A program made the translations under genes and the position numbers. Below are positions 54,088 through 64,000 of a DNA stretch of 64,000 bases, piece by piece. The stretch is taken from the NCBI RefSeq assembly GCF_051020955.1, contig NW_027476674.1:1-64000 (forward strand), written 5' to 3'. The stretch is from Megalopta genalis. Its lineage: Eukaryota; Arthropoda; Insecta; Hymenoptera; Halictidae. The notes under the pieces are model-generated. The model was not told the DNA's origin. It made no database searches and saw only the letters and a program-made list of their open reading frames with translations. The first letter of the stretch is position 1. The number at the start of each line of letters is the position of its first letter.

Positions 54088-57000
54088 TTTGAAGCTAACT
54101 CGTTTATTTCGCATGCTGTTGAAGCTAAATCATGTATATCACAAGTATTTGAAGCTAAACCATTTGCTTCGCATGGATTCGAAGATCAGCCTTCTACTTC
54201 GTATTGATTAGATGCTAAATCATGTGTTTCGCATGGGTTTGAAGCTAACTCGTTTGTTTCGCCTGCATTTGAAGCCATAACACGTATATTTTCAAGTATG
54301 TGAAGCTAAATCATTCGTTTTGCATGGATTTGAAGCTAAGCCATCAACTTCGCGTTGACGTGATGCTAATTCATGTGTTTCGCATGGATTTGAAGCTAAC
54401 TCGATTGTTTAGCATGCAGTTGAAGCTGAATCATGTATATCATAAGTATTTGAAGCTAAACCATTTGTTTCGCATGGATTCGAAGATAAGCCTTCTACTT
54501 CGCATTGATTTTAATCTAAATCATGTGTTTCGCTTGGATTTGAAGCTAACTCGTTTGTTTCGCATGCTGTTGAAGCTATATCATGTATATCACAAGCATT
54601 TGAAGCTAAACCATTTGTTTCGCATGGTTTCGAAGATAAGCCTTCCACTTCGCATTCATTTGAAGCTAAATCATGTGTTCCGCATGGATTTGAAGCTAAC
54701 TCGTTTGTTTCGCATGCTGTTGAAGCTAAATCATGTATATCACAAGTATATGAAGCTAATCCATTTGTTTCGCATGGATTCGTAGATAAGCCTTCTACTT
54801 CGCATTGATTTGAAGCTAAATCATGTGTTTCGCATGGATTTGAATCTAACTCGTTTGTTTCGCATGCTGTTGAAACTAAATCATGTATATCACAAGTATT
54901 TGAAGCTAAACCATTTGTTTCGCATGGATTCCAAGATAACCCTTCTAATTCGCATTTATTAGATGGTAAATCATGCGTTTCGCATGGATTTGAAGCTAAC
55001 TCGATTGTTTCGCATTCTGTTGAAGCTAAATCACGCATATCACAAGTATTTGAAGCTAAACCATTTGTTTCGCATGGATTCGAAGATAAGCCATCTACTT
55101 CGCATTGATTTGAAGCTAAATCATGTGTTCGCATGGATTTGAAGCTACCTCGTATGTTTCGCATGCTGTTGAAGCTAAGTCATGTATATCACAAGTATTT
55201 GAAGCTAAACCATTTGTTTCGCATGGATTCGAAGATAAGCCTTCTACTTCGCATTCATTTGAAGCTAAATCATGTGTTCCGCATGGATTTGAATCTAACT
55301 CGTTTGTTTCGCATGCAGTTGAAGCTGAATCATGTATATCACAAGTGTTTGCGGCTAAACCATTTGTTTTGCATGTATTCGAAGGTAACCCTTCTACTTC
55401 GCATTGATTTGAAGCTACATCATGTGTTTCGCATGGATTTGAATCTAACTCGTTTGTTTCGCATGCTGTTGAAACGAAATCATGTATATCACAAGTATTT
55501 GAAGCTAAACCATTTGCTTCGCATGGATTCGAAGATCATCCTTCTACTTCGCATTGATTAGATGCTAAATCATGTGTATCGCATGGGTTTGAAGCTAACT
55601 CGTTTGTTTCGCCTGCATTTGAAGCCATATCACTTATATTTTCAAATATGTGTAGCTAAATCATTCGTTTTGCATGGATTTGAAGCTAAGCCATCAACTT
55701 CGCGTTGACTTAATGCTAATTCATGTGTTTCGCATGGATTTGAAGCTAACTCGATTGTTTCCTAGGCAGTTGAAGCTAAATCATGTATATCACAAGTATT
55801 TGAAGCTATATCATATGTTTCGCATGGATTCGAAGATAACCCTTCTAATTCGCATTGATTTGAAGCTAAATCATGTGTTTCACATGGATTTGAAGCTAAC
55901 TCGTTTGTTTCTCATGCTGTTGAAGCTAAATCATGTATATCACAAGTATTTGAAGCTAAACCATTTGTTTCGCATGGATTCGAAGATCAGCCTCCTACTT
56001 CGCATTGATTAGATGCTAAATCATGTGTTTCGCATGGATTTGAAGCTAACTCGTTTGTTTCGCATGCTGTTGAAGCTAAATCATGTATATCACAAGTATT
56101 TGAAGCTAAACCATTTGTTTCGCATGGATCCGAAGATAAGCCTCCTACTTCGCATTGATTTGAAGCTAAATCATGTATATCACAAGTATTTGAAGCTATA
56201 TCATATGTTTCGCATGGATTCGAAGATAACCCTTCTAATTCGCATTGATTTGAAGCTAAATCATGTGTTTCGCATGGATTTGAAGCTAACTCGTTTGTTT
56301 CGCATGCTGTTGAAGCTAAGTCATGTATATCACAACTATTTGAAGCTAAACCATTTGTTTCGCATGGATTCGCAGATAAGCCTCCTACCTCGCATTGATT
56401 TGAAGCTAAATCATGTGTTCGCATGGACTTGAAGCTACCTCGTTTGTTTCGCATTCTGTTGAAGCTAAATCAAGTGTATCACATGTATTTGAAGCCAAAC
56501 CATTTGCTTCGCATGGATTCGAAGATCAGCCTTCTACTTCGCATTTATTAGATGGTAAATCATGCGTTTCGCATAGATTTGAAGCTAACTCGTTTGTTTC
56601 GCATTCTGTTGAAGCTAAATCATGCATATCACAAGTATTTGAAGCTAAACCATTTGTTTCGCATGGATTCGAAGGTAAGCCTCCTACTTCGCATTGATTT
56701 GAAGCTAAATCATGTGTTCGCATGGATTTGAAGCTACCTCGTTTGTTTCGCATGCTGTTAAAGCTAAGTCATGTATATCACAAGTATTTGCGGCTAAACC
56801 ATTTGTTTCGCATGGATTCGAAGGTAACCCTTCTACTTCGCATTGATTTGAAGCTAAATCATGTGTTTCGCATGGATTTGAATCTAACTCGTTTGTTTCG
56901 CATGCTGTTGAAACTAAATCATGTATATCACAAGTATTTGAAGCTAAACCATTTGCTTCGCATGGATTCGAAGATCAGCCTTCTACTTCGCATTGATTAG

Positions 57001-57926
57001 ATGCTAAATCATGTGTCTCGCATGGGTTTGAAGCTAACACGTTTGTTTCGCCTGCATTTGAAGCTATATCATTTATATTCTCAAGTATGTGAAGCTAAAT
57101 CATTCGTTTCGCATGGATTTGAAGCTAAGCCGTCAACTTCGCGTTGACTTGATCATAAATCATGTTTTTCGTTTGGACTTGAAGTTAACTCGTTTGTTTC
57201 GCATGCTGTTGAAGCTAAATCATGTATATCACAAGTATTTGAAGCTAAACCATTTGTTTCGCATGGATTCCAAGATAACCCTTCTAATTGGCATTGATTT
57301 GAGGCTAAATCATGTGTTTCGCATGGATTTGAAGCTAACTCGTTTGTTTCTCATGCTGTTGAAGCTAAATCATGTATATCACAAGTATTTGAAGCTAAAC
57401 CATTTGTTTCGCATGGATCCGAAGATAAGCATCCTACTTCGCATTGATTTGAAGCTAAATCATGTGTTCGCATGGATTTGAAGCTAACTCGTTTGCTTCG
57501 CATGCTGTTGAAGCTAAATCAAGTGTATCACAAGTATTTGAAGCTAAACCATTTGTTTCGCGTGGATTCGAAGATCAACCTTCTACTTCGTATTGATTAG
57601 ATGCTAAATCATGTGTTTCGCATGGATTTGAAGCTAACTCGTTTGTTTCGCATGGTGTTGAAGCTAAATCATGTATATCACAAGTATTTGAAGCTATATC
57701 ATATGTTTCGCATGGATTCGAAGATAACCCTTCTAATTCGCATTGATTTGAAGCTAAATCATGTGTTTCGCATGGATTTGAAGCTAACTCGTTTATTTCG
57801 CATACTGTTGAAGCTAAATCATGTATATCACAAGTATATGAAGCTAATCCATTTGCTTCGCATGGATTCGTAGATAAACCTTCTACTTCGCATTGATTTG
57901 AAGCTAAATCATGTGTTTCGCATGGA
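54088..57926. repeat. 3,839-bp tandem higher-order repeat, copy 1
   Basis: This block is followed directly by a second copy at 57,927-61,684, offset 3,839 bp. The length is 128 units minus one, matching three 31-bp units (near 54,270, 55,620 and 57,060) and four 29-bp units (near 55,128, 56,418, 56,718 and 57,468). Because 42,359-46,203 carries one copy only, the tandem doubling happened after, or independently of, the 11.7-kb-spaced duplication. Confidence 0.88.
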
Positions 57927-60900
57927 TTTGAAGCTAACTCGTTTATTTCGCATGCTGTTGAAGCTAAATCATGTATATCACAAGTATTTGAAGCTAAACC
58001 ATTTGCTTCGCATGGATTCGAAGATCAGCCTTCTACTTCGTATTGATTAGATGCTAAATCATGTGTTTCGCATGGGTTTGAAGCTAACTCGTTTGTTTCG
58101 CCTGCATTTGAAGCCATAACACGTATATTTTCAAGTATGTGAAGCTAAATCATTCGTTTTGCATGGATTTGAAGCTAAGCCATCAACTTCGCGTTGACGT
58201 GATGCTAATTCATGTGTTTCGCATGGATTTGAAGCTAACTCGATTGTTTAGCATGCAGTTGAAGCTGAATCATGTATATCATAAGTATTTGAAGCTAAAC
58301 CATTTGTTTCGCATGGATTCGAAGATAAGCCTTCTACTTCGCATTGATTTTAATCTAAATCATGTGTTTCGCTTGGATTTGAAGCTAACTCGTTTGTTTC
58401 GCATGCTGTTGAAGCTATATCATGTATATCACAAGCATTTGAAGCTAAACCATTTGTTTCGCATGGTTTCGAAGATAAGCCTTCCACTTCGCATTCATTT
58501 GAAGCTAAATCATGTGTTCCGCATGGATTTGAAGCTAACTCGTTTGTTTCGCATGCTGTTGAAGCTAAATCATGTATATCACAAGTATATGAAGCTAATC
58601 CATTTGTTTCGCATGGATTCGTAGATAAGCCTTCTACTTCGCATTGATTTGAAGCTAAATCATGTGTTTCGCATGGATTTGAATCTAACTCGTTTGTTTC
58701 GCATGCTGTTGAAACTAAATCATGTATATCACAAGTATTTGAAGCTAAACCATTTGTTTCGCATGGATTCCAAGATAACCCTTCTAATTCGCATTTATTA
58801 GATGGTAAATCATGCGTTTCGCATGGATTTGAAGCTAACTCGATTGTTTCGCATTCTGTTGAAGCTAAATCACGCATATCACAAGTATTTGAAGCTAAAC
58901 CATTTGTTTCGCATGGATTCGAAGATAAGCCATCTACTTCGCATTGATTTGAAGCTAAATCATGTGTTCGCATGGATTTGAAGCTACCTCGTATGTTTCG
59001 CATGCTGTTGAAGCTAAGTCATGTATATCACAAGTATTTGAAGCTAAACCATTTGTTTCGCATGGATTCGAAGATAAGCCTTCTACTTCGCATTCATTTG
59101 AAGCTAAATCATGTGTTCCGCATGGATTTGAATCTAACTCGTTTGTTTCGCATGCAGTTGAAGCTGAATCATGTATATCACAAGTGTTTGCGGCTAAACC
59201 ATTTGTTTTGCATGTATTCGAAGGTAACCCTTCTACTTCGCATTGATTTGAAGCTACATCATGTGTTTCGCATGGATTTGAATCTAACTCGTTTGTTTCG
59301 CATGCTGTTGAAACGAAATCATGTATATCACAAGTATTTGAAGCTAAACCATTTGCTTCGCATGGATTCGAAGATCATCCTTCTACTTCGCATTGATTAG
59401 ATGCTAAATCATGTGTATCGCATGGGTTTGAAGCTAACTCGTTTGTTTCGCCTGCATTTGAAGCCATATCACTTATATTTTCAAATATGTGTAGCTAAAT
59501 CATTCGTTTTGCATGGATTTGAAGCTAAGCCATCAACTTCGCGTTGACTTAATGCTAATTCATGTGTTTCGCATGGATTTGAAGCTAACTCGATTGTTTC
59601 CTAGGCAGTTGAAGCTAAATCATGTATATCACAAGTATTTGAAGCTATATCATATGTTTCGCATGGATTCGAAGATAACCCTTCTAATTCGCATTGATTT
59701 GAAGCTAAATCATGTGTTTCACATGGATTTGAAGCTAACTCGTTTGTTTCTCATGCTGTTGAAGCTAAATCATGTATATCACAAGTATTTGAAGCTAAAC
59801 CATTTGTTTCGCATGGATTCGAAGATCAGCCTCCTACTTCGCATTGATTAGATGCTAAATCATGTGTTTCGCATGGATTTGAAGCTAACTCGTTTGTTTC
59901 GCATGCTGTTGAAGCTAAATCATGTATATCACAAGTATTTGAAGCTAAACCATTTGTTTCGCATGGATCCGAAGATAAGCCTCCTACTTCGCATTGATTT
60001 GAAGCTAAATCATGTATATCACAAGTATTTGAAGCTATATCATATGTTTCGCATGGATTCGAAGATAACCCTTCTAATTCGCATTGATTTGAAGCTAAAT
60101 CATGTGTTTCGCATGGATTTGAAGCTAACTCGTTTGTTTCGCATGCTGTTGAAGCTAAGTCATGTATATCACAAGTATTTGAAGCTAAACCATTTGTTTC
60201 GCATGGATTCGCAGATAAGCCTCCTACCTCGCATTGATTTGAAGCTAAATCATGTGTTCGCATGGACTTGAAGCTACCTCGTTTGTTTCGCATTCTGTTG
60301 AAGCTAAATCAAGTGTATCACATGTATTTGAAGCCAAACCATTTGCTTCGCATGGATTCGAAGATCAGCCTTCTACTTCGCATTTATTAGATGGTAAATC
60401 ATGCGTTTCGCATAGATTTGAAGCTAACTCGTTTGTTTCGCATTCTGTTGAAGCTAAATCATGCATATCACAAGTATTTGAAGCTAAACCATTTGTTTCG
60501 CATGGATTCGAAGGTAAGCCTCCTACTTCGCATTGATTTGAAGCTAAATCATGTGTTCGCATGGATTTGAAGCTACCTCGTTTGTTTCGCATGCTGTTAA
60601 AGCTAAGTCATGTATATCACAAGTATTTGCGGCTAAACCATTTGTTTCGCATGGATTCGAAGGTAACCCTTCTACTTCGCATTGATTTGAAGCTAAATCA
60701 TGTGTTTCGCATGGATTTGAATCTAACTCGTTTGTTTCGCATGCTGTTGAAACTAAATCATGTATATCACAAGTATTTGAAGCTAAACCATTTGCTTCGC
60801 ATGGATTCGAAGATCAGCCTTCTACTTCGCATTGATTAGATGCTAAATCATGTGTCTCGCATGGGTTTGAAGCTAACACGTTTGTTTCGCCTGCATTTGA

Positions 60901-61684
60901 AGCTATATCATTTATATTCTCAAGTATGTGAAGCTAAATCATTCGTTTCGCATGGATTTGAAGCTAAGCCGTCAACTTCGCGTTGACTTGATCATAAATC
61001 ATGTTTTTCGTTTGGACTTGAAGTTAACTCGTTTGTTTCGCATGCTGTTGAAGCTAAATCATGTATATCACAAGTATTTGAAGCTAAACCATTTGTTTCG
61101 CATGGATTCCAAGATAACCCTTCTAATTGGCATTGATTTGAGGCTAAATCATGTGTTTCGCATGGATTTGAAGCTAACTCGTTTGTTTCTCATGCTGTTG
61201 AAGCTAAATCATGTATATCACAAGTATTTGAAGCTAAACCATTTGTTTCGCATGGATCCGAAGATAAGCCTCCTACTTCGCATTGATTTGAAGCTAAATC
61301 ATGTGTTCGCATGGATTTGAAGCTAACTCGTTTGCTTCGCATGCTGTTGAAGCTAAATCAAGTGTATCACAAGTATTTGAAGCTAAACCATTTGTTTCGC
61401 GTGGATTCGAAGATCAACCTTCTACTTCGTATTGATTAGATGCTAAATCATGTGTTTCGCATGGATTTGAAGCTAACTCGTTTGTTTCGCATGGTGTTGA
61501 AGCTAAATCATGTATATCACAAGTATTTGAAGCTATATCATATGTTTCGCATGGATTCGAAGATAACCCTTCTAATTCGCATTGATTTGAAGCTAAATCA
61601 TGTGTTTCGCATGGATTTGAAGCTAACTCGTTTATTTCGCATGCTGTTGAAGCTAAATCATGTATATCACAAGTATATGAAGCT
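57927..61684. repeat. 3,839-bp tandem higher-order repeat, copy 2 (slightly short)
   Basis: Second copy of 54,088-57,926, ending about 80 bp early. From 61,685 the sequence jumps to a segment matching about 58,740-59,400, and from 62,340 to one matching about 60,840-61,330. The right end of the window is therefore a mosaic of shortened pieces of this block. Confidence 0.85.
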
Positions 61685-64000
61685 AAACCATTTGTTTCGC
61701 ATCGATTCCAAGATAACCCTTCTAATTCGCATTTATTAGATGGTAAATCATGCGTTTCGCATGGATTTGAAGCTAACTCGATTGTTTCGCATTCTGTTGA
61801 AGCTAAATCATGCATATCACAAGTATTTGAAGCTAAACCATTTGTTTCGCATGGATTCGAAGATAAGACATCTACTTCGCATTGATTTGAAGCTAAATCA
61901 TGTGTTCGCATGGAATTGAAGCTACCTCGTTTGTTTCGCATGCTGTTGAAGCTAAGTCATGTATATCACAAGTATTTGAAGCTAAACCATTTGTTTCGCA
62001 TGGATTCGAAGATAAGCCTTCTACTTCGCATACATTTGAAGCTAAATCATGTGTTCCGCATGGATTTGAATCTAACTCGTTTGTTTCGCATGCAGTTGAA
62101 GCTGAATCATGTATATCACAAGTGTTTGCGGCTAAACCATTTGTTTTGCATGGATTCGAAGGTAACCCTTCTACTTCGCATTGATTTGAAGCCACATCAT
62201 GTGTTTCGCATGGATTTGAATCTAACTCGTTTGTTTCGCATGCTGTTGAAACGAAATCATGTATATCACAAGTATTTGAAGCTAAACCATTTGCTTCGCA
62301 TGGATTCGAAGATCAGCCTTCTACTTCGCATTGATTAGATGCTAAATCATGTGTCTCGCATGGGTTTGAAGCTAACACGTTTGTTTCGCCTGCATTTGAA
62401 GCTATATCATTTATATTCTCAAGTATGTGAAGCTAAATCATTCGTTTCGCATGGATTTGAAGCTAAGCCGTCAACTTCGCGTTGACTTGATCATAAATCA
62501 TGTTTTTCGTTTGGACTTGAAGTGAACTCGTTTGTTTCCAATGCTGTTGAAGCTAAATCATGTATATCACAAGTATTTGAAGCTAAACCATTTGTTTCGC
62601 ATGGATTCCAAGATAACCCTTCTAATTCGCATTGATTTGAAGCTAAATCATGTGTTTCACATGGATTTGAAGCTAACTCGTTTGTTTCTCATGCTGTTGA
62701 AGCTAAATCATGTATATCACAAGTATTTGAAGCAGAGCCATTTGTTTCGCATGGATCCGAAGATAAGCCTCCTACTTCGCATTGATTTGAAGCTAAATCA
62801 TGTGTTCGCATGGATTTGATGCTAACTCGTTTGCTTCGCATGCTGTTGAAGCTAAATCAAGTGTATCACAAGTATTTGAAGCTAAACAATTTGCTTCGCA
62901 TTTATTCGAAGCTAAGCCTTCTACTTCGCATTGATTTGAGGCTAAATCATGTGTTTCGCTTGGATTTGAAGCTAAATCATGTGTTTTGCATGGATTTGAA
63001 GCTAAGCTTTCTACTTAGCATTGATTTGAAGATAAATCATGTGTTTCGCTTGGATTTGAAGATAACTCGTTTGCTTCGCATGCTGTTGAAGCTAAATCAT
63101 GTATATCACAAGTATTTGAAGTTAAACCATTTGTTTCGCATGGATTCGAAGATAATCCATCTATTTCGCATTGATTTGAAGCTAACTCGTTTGTTTCGCA
63201 TGCTGTTGAAACTAAATCATTTATATCACAAGTATTTGAAGCTAAACCATTTGCTTCGCATGGATTCGAAGGTCAGCCTTCTACTTCGCATTGATTTGAT
63301 GCTAAGTCATTCGTTTCGCATGGATTTGAAGCTAACTCGTTTGTTTCGCATGCTGTTGAAGCTAAATCATGTATATCACAAGTATTTGAAGCTAAACCAT
63401 TTGTTTCGCATGGATTCGAAGATTAGCCTTCCACATCGCATTGATTTGAAGCTAAATCATGTGTTTCGCATGGGTATGAAGCTAACTCGTTTGTTTCGCC
63501 TGCATTTGAAGCTATATCACTTATATTCTCAAGTATGTGAAGCTAAATCATTCGTTTCGCATGGATTTGAAGCTAAGCCGTCAACTTCGCGTTGACTTGA
63601 TGATAAATCATGTCTTTCGCTTGGATTGAAGTTAACTCGTTTGTTTCGCATGCTGTTGAAGCTAAATCATGTATATCACAAGTATTTGAAGCTAAACCAT
63701 TTGTTTCGCATGGATTCCAAGATAACCCTTCTAATTGGCATTGATTTGAGGCTAAATCATGTGTTTCGCATGGATTTGAAGCTAACTCGTTTGTTTCTCA
63801 TGCTGTTGAAGCTAAATCATGTATATCACAAGTATTTGAAGCTAAACCATTTGTTTCGCATGGATCCGAAGATAAGCCTCCTACTTCGCATTGATTTGAA
63901 GCTAAATCATGTGTTCGCAGGGATTTGAAGCTAACTCGTTTGCTTCGCATGCTGTTGAAGCTAAATCAAGTGTATCACAAGTATTTGAAGCTAAACCATT
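61685..64000. repeat. Mosaic right end of the window
   Basis: Consecutive segments match different neighbours: 61,700-62,338 resembles 58,760-59,400, 62,341-62,830 resembles 60,841-61,330, 62,880-63,300 combines units seen near 29,350, 29,680 and 28,140, and 63,500-64,000 again resembles 60,890-61,390. At 62,970-63,020 a D-like unit with gtgttttgcatgg runs into aagctttctacttagc, an arrangement not seen elsewhere. Frequent switching suggests repeated unequal exchange or a less certain assembly. Confidence 0.7.

Larger units (their letters stand above)
1..64000. repeat. Satellite-like tandem array, 30-bp unit, 150-bp pentameric higher-order repeat
   Basis: The window is filled from first to last base by head-to-tail copies of a unit of about 30 bp. 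Nearly every unit opens with gaagctaa or a one-base variant, and most carry the core tttcgcatgg. Five unit types recur in fixed order. No unique spacer separates units, no inverted copies were seen, and both window ends fall inside the array, so its true length exceeds 64 kb. Consensus GC counted from one pentamer is 55/150, about 37%. All stretches are accounted for by repeat units, so there is no ordinary intergenic DNA to describe. The architecture matches eukaryotic satellite DNA with higher-order repeats. The organism and chromosomal location (centromeric, subtelomeric or interstitial) cannot be told from the sequence. Confidence 0.97.
27761..64000. repeat. Family II part of the array
   Basis: This part keeps the A-E pentamer but adds variants not seen to the left: 31-bp units with a tatatt insertion, 29-bp units with gtgttcgcatgg, attgattagatgc, catttattagatggtaaat, gccgtcaacttcgcgttga, ttcccatggattt next to aagctttctacttagc, and E units ending cgctagcag. 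A few attttaatct units remain (near 40,285, 42,779, 47,818, 54,508 and 58,347), so the two families share ancestry and have exchanged or retained variants. Several kilobase-scale duplications within this part are nearly identical, which indicates younger amplification than much of family I. Confidence 0.8.

Noticed and set aside
55123..55407. Third plus frame (FEAKSCVSHG-type decapeptides) made continuous by a code that reads TGA as an amino acid
   Set aside because: The consensus has TGA once per pentamer (cattgattt), which reassignment could explain, but TAA (ttttaa) and TAG (ttcctaggc, gtttagcatg) variants also fall in this frame, and 29/31-bp units shift it. No single known reassignment rescues it.
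1..64000. CRISPR array, because of regular short repeats of about 30 bp
   Set aside because: Units abut directly with no unique spacers, all positions are repeat sequence, the array is far too long and no cas-like gene is present.
1..64000. One giant repetitive gene spanning the window, with frames broken only by sequencing error
   Set aside because: Most frame-breaking indels and stops are shared among duplicated blocks at matching positions, so they are inherited sequence changes and not independent read errors. Only some private deletions in the first 4 kb fit read error.
1..64000. CENP-B-box-like motif in the ttcgcatgg core
   Set aside because: The core has a TTCG start but lacks the CGGG part of the known box at the required spacing, so a centromere role cannot be claimed from it.
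1..64000. Transposon ends, tRNA or rRNA genes, promoters or terminators between repeats
   Set aside because: No interruption of the 30-bp periodicity large enough to hold such an element was seen; all irregularities are one-base length changes or whole-unit gains and losses.

Overview
The whole 64,000-base window is one uninterrupted tandem-repeat array. I see no unique sequence, no convincing protein-coding gene, no RNA gene, no mobile element and no CRISPR array, and neither edge of the array is reached. The basic unit is about 30 bp, so the window holds roughly 2,130 units. Five diverged unit types (called A to E here) follow each other in a fixed order and form a 150-bp pentamer. A clean example is 41,101-41,250. 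Consensus GC is about 37%. An array of this size with nested higher-order repeats is what eukaryotic satellite or heterochromatic DNA looks like, so a eukaryotic chromosome is my best guess. Nothing in the window identifies the species.

Layout: positions 1-~27,760 are one sequence family (family I). It is rich in variant units carrying attttaa and cgctagtag. From ~27,760 to 64,000 a related family (family II) takes over. It has recurrent 31-bp units (tatatt insertion), recurrent 29-bp units (gtgttcgc deletion) and a distinctive block with gccgtcaacttcgcgttga. Above the pentamer lie larger duplications: 3.1 kb (1-1,660 / 3,107-4,768), 2.8 kb with a one-pentamer indel (4,825-6,600 / 7,645-9,270), 6.2 kb in tandem (10,606-16,811 / 16,812-23,016), 2,938 bp in tandem and almost identical (32,903-35,840 / 35,841-38,778), a 1.8-kb block repeated 7,530 bp away (39,140 / 46,670), a 4.8-kb block repeated 11,729 bp away (41,376 / 53,105), 3,839 bp in tandem (54,088 / 57,927), and a 4.9-kb block repeated about 21.3-21.6 kb away (27,437 / 49,002). 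The offsets equal 30n minus the net number of missing bases in 29- and 31-bp units. This supports the alignments and shows that unit register is kept during exchange.

Two of the six frames are often open for hundreds of codons, because 30 and 150 are multiples of three and the consensus has no stop in those frames. One is a basic, hydrophobic plus-strand frame (up to 576 codons). The other is an acidic minus-strand frame with one Cys per ten residues (up to 344 codons). Both are repeatedly cut by stops and by 29/31-bp units that have themselves been copied through the array. I therefore read them as by-products of the repeat, not genes, although a degenerate coding origin on the minus strand is not excluded. 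The interest of the window is its record of satellite evolution: unit-type order, pentamer gain and loss, a conversion-like patch, a mappable deletion joint, and duplications of different ages.
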